This document shows positions 11,600-20,385 of a DNA stretch of 64,000 nucleotides, piece after piece. How positions within the stretch are numbered: position 1 is the first letter of the stretch; every line of letters starts with the position of its first letter. The notes beneath the pieces are model-generated. The model did no database searches and was not told the origin of the DNA. It worked only from the letters and a program-made list of their open reading frames with translations. Origin of the DNA: Chenopodium formosanum (Eukaryota; Streptophyta; Magnoliopsida; Caryophyllales; Amaranthaceae); assembly GCA_024500155.1 (NCBI GenBank), contig CM044866.1, forward strand, positions 40,353,501 to 40,417,500, read 5' to 3'. The position numbers and the translations under genes were made by a program.

Positions 11600-11770
11600 A
11601 ATACCACAAACACTTACCAGAGGACTTCAATTGATGATGAAAATGGGTTATGTTCCGGGAGCTGGTTTAGGACGAAATAGTTAAGGCATGAGGCACCCAA
11701 TCCCAATAATTGATAAGCGAAATCGTCATGGTTTAGGTTTTGATGAGAAAATGGGTTCTAAAGTTATGAA
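11600..11770 (+). pseudogene. G-patch-like segment at the N-terminus of pol, one stop
   Basis: In the RT frame, 11629-11681 reads GLQLMMKMGYVPGAGLGRNS, then TAA at 11682-11684, then GMRHPIPIID and RHGLGFDE. The spacing of glycines and the KMGY-PG-GLG core match the G-patch RNA-binding motif. The stop is where a Gln (CAA) would be expected. The ORF that follows starts at Met 11688 within this motif, so the true pol start lay upstream. Confidence 0.5.
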
Positions 11771-14048
11771 AAGGAAGTCTCTCACCTTGAATGGGCAATT
11801 TGTGTTGCAAAACGACACTGAGCCATTTTATGAGTTTCCTGAACCTTGGTGTGACTTGGATAAAGAGAAATTTCACCCTGGGTTAGAAATTTTCTTTGCA
11901 GAAGCAAAGAATAAAGAATTTATTAAGAAATGGTTTGATAAGAAACCGGTATTTAAGAAAGATATTGATTGGGCTGGCCATCTAAAGCAAGGAGTTCTAA
12001 GAGGCTTGTTTTCACCAATTTATGATTATGAAGTTCGATTCGACCCCGTTACACTTATCACTCCTATAAAAACAGAAGTTGAAAACAATATCCGACCCAA
12101 AGCTCAAGAACAATTCTTTCCTTTCCCTGAACTATATCCTTTTCAATCCTTTACCTCAGACGGTTATGAAACCGATAACTCATCATCTAGCCAATCATCT
12201 ATCCATACACTGCCTGATATCTCATATCATAAAAACATCGATGAAGTTGCTTGTAAACATATTTGCGTACAAGAAATTGATCTTGATCATGATGCATTTT
12301 CTAATAATGAACTTTTCAATGAACCTAAATCATGTGTGACCCCCATGGAAGAGTCTATAATTTTAAATATAGGTACGGATAATGGTGTAAAAGAAGTCAA
12401 GATAGGGTCTTCCCTTTCCCTCGATGAACAAAATGCGTTCATTATTTTACTTAAAGAATATGTGGATGTGTTTGCATGGTCTTATGCTGATATGCCTGGT
12501 GTCGATCGTAATATTGCTGAACATCGTATACCACTCTACCCCGATAGCAAGCCAAAGCAACAAAAGCTTCGTAGAATGAAACCAGAAGTTAGTCTCAAAG
12601 TTAAAGAAGAAATTCAAAAGCAGCTTGATGCCAACTTCATCAAACCAATCAAGCATCCGGAATGGCTGGCGAATGTGGTGGTAGTGCCCAAAAAAGATGG
12701 AAGGGTCAGAGTATGCATTGATTTTAGGGATTTAAATTCAGCATCACCAAAAGACTATTTTCCATTGCCCCATATTGATGTTCTAGTTTATAACACTGCT
12801 GGACACGCCATGTTCTCATTCATGGACGGATTCTCGGGGTACAATCAGATACTCATGTTAGAAGAGGACATGTCAAAAACTTCTTTTATTACCCCATGGG
12901 GAACCTTTTGTTATAGAGCAATGCCCTTCGGATTAAAGAATGCTGGGGCAACCTATCAACGGGCTGCAACGACGATTTTGCATGATCTCATCCATGATAT
13001 TGTGGAGGTCTATGTTGATGACATGATTGTCAAAAGTCATGATCGTGAGACACACATTGATGCGTTAAAATCATTCTTCGACAGAATTAGGAAATACAAT
13101 CTGAGATTGAATCCTCAAAAATGTGTATTTGGAGTAACTTCGAGAAAGCTTCTGGGCTTCGTTGTAAGTCAAGACGGAATTAAAGTCGACTCTGACAAGG
13201 TAAAGGCCATACAAGAGCTTCCTCCACCAAGAACAGAAAAGGATATTTGGGGATTTCTAGGTAGAATCCAATATATTAGTAGGCTCATATCACAATTGAC
13301 AGCCCGGTGTGAACCTATATTCAAATTACTTAAGAAAAATGTTCCTACAAAATGGAATGACAAATGTCAGGCTTCATTCGATTCAATGAAAGAATACCTC
13401 TCTAATCCTCCAATTTTAATGCCACCAAAGCCAGGGCAGCCCTTGATATTATATCTTACTATCACGGAAACGGCCATGGGAGCTCTTTTGGCACAATACC
13501 AAGAGGGTACAAGGAAGGAAATAGCTATCTACTACCTCAGTAAAAAGTTCCTTGAGTATGAAACTAGGTACACTCCTTTGGAAAGAGCTTGCATTGCCCT
13601 TATTTACGCAACAAAGAAGCTTCGACATTATTTGCAAGCATATACTACTTATCTGGTTTCGAGGTTAGATCCAATCAAGTACATTTTTGAGAAGCCAATC
13701 TTGAGTGAAAGAATAGCAAGATGGCATGCGATATTGTCAGAATTTGACATTCAGTGTGTGAATCAAAAGTCTGTCAAAGGGAGGGCTATATCTGAAGCTT
13801 TGGCTGATGGACCTATATCGGGTGATGAATTTGATGATGATTTTCCAGATGAACATATTTTCTATCTTAGTACGTCACAATGGAAGAATTATTTCGACGA
13901 AGCCTCTAACAGGAGGGGCAATGGTGCAGGAGTATTATTGATTGATCCTTATGGAGTACATATTCCCTTCGCTATGAAGCTTAGTTTCCAACGACGAATA
14001 ACACGGCTGAATATGAAGCTTGCATCTATGGAATCAAAGCAGCATTAG
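11688..14048 (+). CDS. pol: reverse transcriptase, RNase H and start of a second RNase H
   Basis: 786 codons, intact. RT runs from about residue 290 to 500: KDGRVRVCIDFRDLN, FMDGFSGYNQI, MPFGLKNAGATYQR and the catalytic YVDD. The connection and classical gypsy RNase H follow (LPPPRTEKDIWGFLG, ETAMGALLAQ, YTPLERACIAL). The first part of a second, archaeal-like RNase H comes last (FDEASNRRGNGAGVLL), a feature of Tat-lineage elements. The frame is lost at about 14000 inside that domain. The protein copies the genomic RNA to DNA in the particle. The RT catalytic core looks complete even though the rest of the element is dead. Confidence 0.9.
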   Translation: MRHPIPIIDKRNRHGLGFDEKMGSKVMKRKSLTLNGQFVLQNDTEPFYEFPEPWCDLDKEKFHPGLEIFFAEAKNKEFIKKWFDKKPVFKKDIDWAGHLKQGVLRGLFSPIYDYEVRFDPVTLITPIKTEVENNIRPKAQEQFFPFPELYPFQSFTSDGYETDNSSSSQSSIHTLPDISYHKNIDEVACKHICVQEIDLDHDAFSNNELFNEPKSCVTPMEESIILNIGTDNGVKEVKIGSSLSLDEQNAFIILLKEYVDVFAWSYADMPGVDRNIAEHRIPLYPDSKPKQQKLRRMKPEVSLKVKEEIQKQLDANFIKPIKHPEWLANVVVVPKKDGRVRVCIDFRDLNSASPKDYFPLPHIDVLVYNTAGHAMFSFMDGFSGYNQILMLEEDMSKTSFITPWGTFCYRAMPFGLKNAGATYQRAATTILHDLIHDIVEVYVDDMIVKSHDRETHIDALKSFFDRIRKYNLRLNPQKCVFGVTSRKLLGFVVSQDGIKVDSDKVKAIQELPPPRTEKDIWGFLGRIQYISRLISQLTARCEPIFKLLKKNVPTKWNDKCQASFDSMKEYLSNPPILMPPKPGQPLILYLTITETAMGALLAQYQEGTRKEIAIYYLSKKFLEYETRYTPLERACIALIYATKKLRHYLQAYTTYLVSRLDPIKYIFEKPILSERIARWHAILSEFDIQCVNQKSVKGRAISEALADGPISGDEFDDDFPDEHIFYLSTSQWKNYFDEASNRRGNGAGVLLIDPYGVHIPFAMKLSFQRRITRLNMKLASMESKQH

Positions 14049-15187
14049 CAGCTGGGGCAAAAAATCTCACAGTATACGGTGATTCTTATCTCATAATTTC
14101 CCAGACTATTGGAGCTTGGAAAGTTTGGGATGAAAGGTTGCAAATGTACACGGAGTATCTTCAAAAATTTATCCCATTCTTTAAAGAAATAGAGTTCAAA
14201 CATCTCCCTTGTGAGCAAAATAGCTTCACCGATGCTTTGGCAAATCTTGCGGTAAATTTGACTTGGGACGATGATGTGAAGGTACAATCAGTAACGATTG
14301 TAGAAAAAGAAATTCCAGTGGTTAATTTTGAACCAACAATTGCTCTGTTAACCCAAGAAGACAATGAGGATGCTTGGTATACTGATGTTAAGAAATATCT
14401 GATCGATGGAGAATATCCTGAAAGAAGTAACAAGAAGGATCAGTTGGCTATTCGAAGGCTAGCTTCTCATTTCACAATATTAAAAGGTTTGTTGTATCAT
14501 AAAAGTTTCGATGGAAACTTGCAATTATGCATCGATGGAGAACAGACACAAAGGATCATGGAAGAAGTACATGGGGGAGAATGTGGGCCTCATATGAATG
14601 GACGAATGCTTGCTTGGAAGATTCTTCGAGCAGGGTATTATTGGACCACCTTGGAAAGTGATTGCATCCATTTTGTACGAACATGCAAAAAATGTTAGCT
14701 ATTTGCAAACCTTAATCATATGCCGTCAGTTAGCTTGAATAATTTTACTTCGCCATGGCCATTTTCCAGCTAGGGCATAGATATCATTGGGCAAATACAT
14801 CCGAAAGCTTTGAATGGGCATCAATATATATTGGTTGCTGTTGATTATTTTTCGAAATGGGTGGAGGCATCATCATATTCAAAACTAGGGGCAAAACAAT
14901 TTTCAAAATTTGTAATCAATAACATTATATGTCGGTATGGGGTACCTTTTGAAATTATCTCTGACAATGGTTCACAATTTGAAGGCCATCTTAAAGAAAC
15001 CCTTGAAAAGTACAAAATCAGGCATCACCAATCTTCGCCATATCGTCCTCAAACCAATGGAGCCGTTGAAGCAGCTAATAAAACTATCAAGACGATAATC
15101 ACCAAGATGACAGATAGGGCTCGAGAATGGAATGGATCCACTTCTTCCAATCGAAACAGAGATTCAATCGCTTCATGTAATGAATGA
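14049..15187 (+). pseudogene. pol continued: second RNase H and integrase zinc finger plus core
   Basis: After a frameshift near 14000 the +2 frame continues the second RNase H (YGDSYLIISQ; EQNSFTDALANLA). It then enters the integrase HHCC region (HGGECGPHMNGRMLA, CKKC) with stops at 14696-14698 and 14771-14773. The integrase core keeps all three acidic residues: VDYFSKW, SDNGSQF and NGAVEAANK. Homology stops near 15128 in the middle of the core; about 50 residues that normally follow are absent. Confidence 0.8.
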
Positions 15188-15533
15188 AAGCGATATATCT
15201 GAAGAACAATGGTTTAAAGAACGATACGATGAACTTTCTTTGGCAAGTGAACGAAGGTTACAGGCCCTTCACAACATTCAAATTTATCAAAGACACATAG
15301 CTCGGGCTTTCAATAAAAAGGTCAGGGAAAGGAATATACAAGAAGGAGATTTGGTACTTAAGGAAAATCGAGCGCCGATTCATGATCCACGTGGAAAGTT
15401 CAAGCCGAACTGGTCTAGTCCTTTCCTGGTCAAACATCTTACACCAGCAGGAGCAGCAAAATTGATGGATCTTGATGGAAATGAGTTTTTTCATTTCACC
15501 AACCTTGATCAGTTGAAAAAGTATTATGCTTGA
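15132..15533 (+). pseudogene. pol continued: integrase C-terminal region
   Basis: A new frame picks up after the apparent deletion at about 15130 and reads through to TGA at 15531-15533. It contains the helical tail (RRLQALHNIQIYQ, ARAFNKKVRERNIQEGDLVL) and a GPY/F-like module (GKFKPNWSSPFLVKHL) ending in NLDQLKKYYA. There is no chromodomain, as expected for Tat. Confidence 0.75.
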
Positions 15534-15561
15534 TTGGTACAGTGTTGTATTTGTGAGATTC

Positions 15562-15563
<2 letters not shown>

Positions 15564-15605
<42 letters not shown>
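15564..15605 (+). repeat. 42-nt A homopolymer just after pol
   Basis: An uninterrupted run of A 28 nt after the integrase stop, followed by two copies of TAGATAGGTTAAAGTTT. It is internal to the element and so not a retrogene tail. Confidence 0.9.
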
Positions 15606-15607
<2 letters not shown>

Positions 15608-16000
15608 GATAGGTTAAAGTTTGTGAGAATCTTCTACTAGCTTTAGATAGGTTAAAGTTTAGATTTCATTCATGTTTGCATTGCATGCTTAAGGGTCATT
15701 TAGAAATATTCATTATTATTAAAAGATCATGATCAAGTCAATACTTAACAAAATATGATTACAACAAACAAACAGCTTTTTTATTCAAATATAACACAAA
15801 CTCTCTCGCTTTTTGGCGAGGTTACAACTTTTTTTTTTTTAAAAAAAAAAAAAACCACGGAAACAACAACCACATACACCATTCCCGAAAAACCAATGCC
15901 TTCGGATATGATTTCTTCTTTTGGAATTGAAAATGCACAAACAAGGGAAACACAAGTACAAGTATCGAAATACAATAAGGAAATCCTTCTAAGGATTTAT
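15606..16000 (+). other. Spacer between integrase and antisense ORF
   Basis: No supported gene. It contains a T9/A13 inverted homopolymer pair at 15829-15853 and otherwise AT-rich sequence. It would be the 3' flank of both the sense pol and the antisense ORF that ends at 16001. Confidence 0.4.
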
Positions 16001-17153
16001 TTAAGCATCACCCTCGAGGTCTTCCAACAACCATGTTGCGTAGGACACAGTTGGAACATTATCCTCAAGAACTGAAAATGCTGGGAGCATTCGTGCAAAT
16101 TGCCATACACGAGATGATGCCCTAAGAGCTTCCACATTTCGAATTTCATAGGTGGTACAAGGTACCATCGGGAGCTCATGGAACTCTAGGAGTCGTTGGA
16201 GTTGGCCCGCTTGTCTCAAGCATCTCCAAGGAAGATAGAAGGTGACGCGACACAATCCTGGAAGTTGGACACCTCTGCGCCTGCTAGTGCTAATTCTTAT
16301 GGAATCTATGTTGAGAAATGAAATGATCCATTCCACATCAGCTGCGGCGAAAAGCTCTGTCCATGCACCATGGTTGCAACATTGATGGAATATAGGAAAA
16401 AAAACCTCTCTCTCGAATATGTCAGGTTTGGTAAGGAATTCGAATAGGTGGTCTAGATAGCTTGAATTTCTCACATAACCAGAGTTGAAGCACGATTAGA
16501 CATCCTTTGACAAAACCCCCTGGATTTTGTTTCAGATGGTCAAGCCCCATCATGAGTTCCCCTAGGATAAGAGGCCCTAAACGGTTCCCTGACTCAATTT
16601 GTGACAACAAAGAAAGGCAGCGAACATGACAGGAAAATAATGATTCCTTGAGTAAAACAAGGCCGAGGAATAAAAGGATGCAAGCTCTTTCTTGGCACTT
16701 TTGGAAATTTTCATTGTTGGCAAATTCCCAACGAGGTAAAGAGAAAGTTTCAAGGAAATTCTCTAACATTAAAATGTCGAGCAGGCGATAATTGCTTTCC
16801 ATATTTAATGGTATACCTATCAAATCCCTCATGACCGCATCAGTTGCCCTTGGGTCAGCAGGTGTAATCACACGGCCTCGTTTATGAAGACCTAGTAAAC
16901 CCTCCACTTCTTCCAGAAGGGGGGTCATTTCCATCTCTCCAAAGCGAAAAACATGGCGTCCTTCATCCCAAAATTCAACAGCAGCATGAATCATATCATA
17001 CCGAGGCTGAATAGATAGGAGAGGGGTGATGGTTCTAGTAAAGACACTTGTATAAGGGGAAAGACGAGGTGGGGAAATGTTTTCTACCACTCCTTTTAGT
17101 TGGAGCTTTCTAGCTCCACTGATTTCATTGATTTCTTGAAACATTGAATTCAT
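16001..17153 (-). pseudogene. Antisense ORF with plant mobile domain (PMD)-like protein
   Basis: Starts at ATG 17153 and runs 243 codons, then a frameshift in 16422-16474 and another 157 codons to 16001. Features of the plant mobile/aminotransferase-like domain: EFWDEGRHVFRFGEMEMTPL followed by LEEVEGLLGL (about residues 60-90), then VLQLWLCEKFKLSRPP. After the shift come WTELFAAADVEWIISFL and GLCRVTFYLPWRCLRQAGQL. Antisense extra ORFs between pol and the 3' LTR are known in Tat-lineage elements; their function is unknown. A TATA box 107 nt upstream suggests it has its own promoter. Confidence 0.7.
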
Positions 17154-17250
17154 TTTCTTAGAAAAATTAAGGAGAGAAGAAATAAGACTTAAGAAGCTTG
17201 AAAGGAGAAGGAGGGAATTGATTTGGTGTAGAAATAATGAGTATCACCTC

Positions 17251-17260
17251 CCTTTTTATA
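17251..17260 (-). promoter_or_regulatory. TATA box for the antisense PMD ORF
   Basis: Minus-strand TATAAAAAGG, 107 nt before the ATG at 17153. The predicted leader (about 75 nt) is CT-rich. There is no other TATA-like sequence in the interval. Confidence 0.55.
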
Positions 17261-17464
17261 GGGGTGGTGGTGATAATGGTGCCAGGAAGAAAAGGCCGAA
17301 GGAGTTTACTTTTCCAAAAACTCGGTACAAACCGCCTGATGTTTTTTGCATCCGAAATCCATAAACTATGTTCCTTCAAGAATGATTATTATCTTCCCTA
17401 AAGCTTGTGCAAATTGGAATTTTGATCTTTTAAACATCTATCTAAATTAAACTAGTGCAAGGCT

Positions 17465-17860
17465 CAGCTAGTTTTTCAACTGCATCCAAGCCAACATTTG
17501 TGTTGCAATTGAGTGAGAATTTCACTCTATTTTTCAGCCAGTTTTTCAACTGCACCCAAGCCAACATTTGTGTTACGATTGAGTGAGAACTTCACTCTAT
17601 TTTTTTTCAGCTAGTTTTTCAATTGCACCCAAGCCAACATTTGTGTTGCAATTGAGTGAGAATTTCACTCTATTTTCAGCCAGTTTTTCAACTGCACCCA
17701 AGCCAACATTTGTGTTGCAATTGAGTGAGAACTTCACTCTATTTTTTTTAGCCAGTTTTTCAACTGCACCCAAGACAACATTTGTGTTGCAATCGAGTGA
17801 GAATTTCACTCTATTTTTCAGCCAGTTTTTCAACTACACCGTAGCCAATGTTTAAATGAA
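17465..17860 (+). repeat. Minisatellite, about 5.5 copies of a 69-73 bp unit
   Basis: Units start with CAGC(C/T)AGTTTTTCAA at 17465, 17535, 17608, 17677, 17749 and 17819. Each contains CCAACATTTGTGTT and TGAGTGAGAA. Unit lengths differ only in T-run length. Tandem repeats in the 3' untranslated region are characteristic of Ogre/Tat elements and can seed satellite DNA. Confidence 0.95.
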
Positions 17861-17959
17861 AATCAATTGGGATTTTCCTTCCTTTTTTTTCCGAAACACA
17901 CATCAAAATTTCGTGTCTTTTCTCAAACATTGATTATCATTTTATTTAAACTCAATCAA

Positions 17960-17971
17960 TGTGGGGCAATC
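17960..17971 (+). other. Polypurine-type tract before the 3' LTR
   Basis: TGTGGGGCAATC directly precedes the LTR start TGTAGACACC. The G-run and position fit the plus-strand primer site, although the final bases are not pure purine. Confidence 0.55.
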
Positions 17972-18270
17972 TGTAGACACCAAATTTTAATCTTACTTTT
18001 GTAATTATCACTATTAATTATCTTTTATTATTATAGTTATTGTTTTTTGCAAATAATTATTTTTTTTTTTGCTAAATATATTTTATAAACTTAATGACGT
18101 TTGTTTTATTATTTAAAACGAAGAAAACAAGTAATAATAATGATTTTTATTTATAATTTCCAAAATACATGTTATAATTTGTACTTTTAAACTGCTAAAT
18201 TACAAAATATAGAAGTACAGCTAACACTACATGTATTTTTACCCTACTCCACCGAAGTAATTTTCGGGTT

Positions 18271-18411
18271 TTACTTGTGTATTAACAAGTAAATTAATGC
18301 AGCCATTAGGAGGACCACTAGCCCCACAATGTACATGAAGTACACCCTTATCATCCTCATGTCTTCCTCAAAGTTGAAGACCGGCTGATCTTCCTGGTTT
18401 TCTCGAAACAT
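18271..18411 (-). CDS. 46-aa antisense microprotein with one C-terminal membrane segment, inside LTR U3
   Basis: ATG at 18411 in good context (CCACCATG), TAA at 18273-18271. Residues 1-22 are polar and acidic (MFRENQEDQPVFNFEED at the start). Residues 23-44 are an unbroken hydrophobic stretch (VYFMYIVGLVVLLMAALIYL and two more), followed by His-Lys at the end. This is the topology of a tail-anchored protein. A minus-strand TATA box lies about 127 nt upstream, and the leader between is CT- and A-rich. No family is recognised. It could be chance, but membrane segment, start context and promoter coincide. Confidence 0.5.
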   Translation of the reverse strand: MFRENQEDQPVFNFEEDMRMIRVYFMYIVGLVVLLMAALIYLLIHK

Positions 18412-18529
18412 GGTGGCCGGGTTTTAATGGTGTTTTTTTTTTGTTGTTGTTTGGTTTTTTCGGGTAAGGAGGAAGATGGAAGAAGATAAGAATTAAGTGG
18501 TGAGTGGAGATTTTGGATAAGGGTAATTT

Positions 18530-18540
18530 CTTTTTATAGT
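18530..18540 (-). promoter_or_regulatory. TATA box for the LTR-borne antisense ORF
   Basis: Minus-strand ACTATAAAAAG, 119-129 nt before the ATG at 18411. Transcription would run away from the LTR's own sense start site, giving a divergent arrangement in U3. Confidence 0.45.
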
Positions 18541-19390
18541 AAAAAGTAAGTATTTTAGACCGTATTTTTATATGTATATGTATAATAATCGTATAGTATA
18601 AAGTACAATATTTTTTGTCTCGCCAGGGGAATATGTCATTTTCTTTATAAACAAGCGTTGTTTACTCCTTTAGAGTACAATAAGTATATCGTATGTTCAC
18701 TTAGACTGTTAGAGTAAGTTTTATTCTTTTTATTTTATCTAGTGATTTTTGCGATTTGTGCACTACTCTATTATATGACCAATTTACCTAAGCTATAAAG
18801 TCCACTAATCTAAAGACTCATGCCCAACCAACATAGGAAATGACAAACATCCCCACACCTAAATGGGTACTATATGTTGTAGTGCTAAAGGGACCTCCTT
18901 TTATGTACGCTTGTTATAATGTCTTTGTCTTTTTGTCCCGCAGATAATACTTGATCCGATAAATATAAGTTCGGACCAAACCCATCGATATTTATCTAAG
19001 GATAATTGAGTATTGTATGGACGAGAGTAAACGGGAAATACTTGTGAATACAACGCGTAGTAATGAAGTATGTATGAATAGTAAAGACAGCTGAAAATTC
19101 GGATCGTGTATTGAGTTTCTGTGAATGATGTTGCATGATTATCTTCATTTTGGTATCTTAATAGTTTTGACATTCACGTTTGTTTCCTTTTTTTTTTTTG
19201 TTTACTCAGTCTAGTTTGTGTATTCTTTCGTCAATTTTGATAAGCAATGATCAATAGTTAAATAACGTCACCTTTTTTTTATCTCCTGCAGTTAATATTG
19301 TATCCAATAAATTTCAATTTGGACCAATTGCATCAATATTTATCTGACGTTAATTGGGACAGCTGGATTTCAGACGTGTCATGTATTGCA

Positions 19391-19466
19391 TTTCACTATT
19401 CAAAACATTATTTGACACTATTCAAACACTATTTGACACTATTCAAACACTATTTGACGCTATTCC
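19391..19466 (+). repeat. Three tandem copies of a 20-21 bp unit in U3
   Basis: The unit ACACTATTTGACACTATTCA and close variants repeat three times in succession. Short direct repeats in U3 upstream of the start site can act as enhancer-like elements in LTRs; here that is only inference. Confidence 0.75.
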
Positions 19467-20377
19467 AAATAGTAATTTTTGTTACGTTAATTTACGTTGC
19501 CGACGTGAATTTGGTCTTCTGTTTTATTTGTTTTCCTGTTGTTTTGATCTAGTTTTGTATCTTTTATTTTTTTTACGACTATGATAAATATAAATTTGTG
19601 TTTTAGTAGAGTAAAGCAAGATAAGGGTTCACCTTTTTTTTTAAAGGTCATTCGGTCAAGGGAATATAGTTTACTCTTGACTACCTGAAATCTATGTCGT
19701 ATGACTTAATATTGTATGATTTTACATGGTGTATTTTCACTTTGACCATGTCAATCTTATGATTTTATATGATTTACCTTACTTTATACTTTTAGTAAGG
19801 GTTATTATTTGTAATGCTCGTACTTTTAAGGTTTTGCCGTATGTTTAGATGTTCTTGGGTAAATTTATATGTACTGTCTAATAAGGACATGGGTTATTGT
19901 TTTTACTTTTTTTTATAAGCTCTGAAATATTTTGTCCAATCCTATTAGTATTGTAACCTAATGTCTTTGTGTAACTTTCAGAGCTGACATCTCAGAGCTG
20001 ATATTTACTTTATAAGTGTTGTTTTAATACCTTGGTAAGTATAATAGTCACTAAATAAATTTAGGCACTCTGCTATCGTATACCATGTAAGTATTACTGA
20101 GTTGTGACATAACTTGATCATATATTTTCTTTTTTTGTAATACCATGGCATTTTAGAACCTTTTTATGTGAATATTAGAGTTCCATTTTATTACGGTTTT
20201 CTTTATTTTATCAATTTAAGTGTTGCAAAATAGATTAAGTAAGTTTGTTACACATAAAACGAAAGAATTTAATATCAAGATTCACATTATTACCAAAATC
20301 TTTATATTTACCAAAATAATCCTTGATTTTTAATTTATTTACTTTTTTTTATTTACAAATTAACCCCTTTATTTTCC

Positions 20378-20385
20378 TATAAATA
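20378..20385 (+). promoter_or_regulatory. LTR TATA box
   Basis: CCTATAAATACCCC, then CT-rich repeats (TTCTCTCTAAAAA) about 40-60 nt downstream. This is the clearest core promoter in the LTR and sets the U3/R border near 20408. Confidence 0.65.

Noticed and set aside
15564..15605. Poly(A) tail of a processed retrogene
   Set aside because: It lies inside the LTR element between integrase and the antisense ORF, with no retrogene or target duplication.
15755..16075. 106-codon plus-strand ORF after integrase
   Set aside because: It has low-complexity Lys/Thr content around homopolymers, overlaps the antisense ORF end and shows no family.
17465..17860. Regular 70-bp repeats as a CRISPR array
   Set aside because: The units are contiguous with no unique spacers and sit in a plant retrotransposon 3' UTR.
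19298..19584. Coding ORFs in the LTR on the plus strand
   Set aside because: They arise from the short tandem repeat and T-rich sequence and show no domain or start context.
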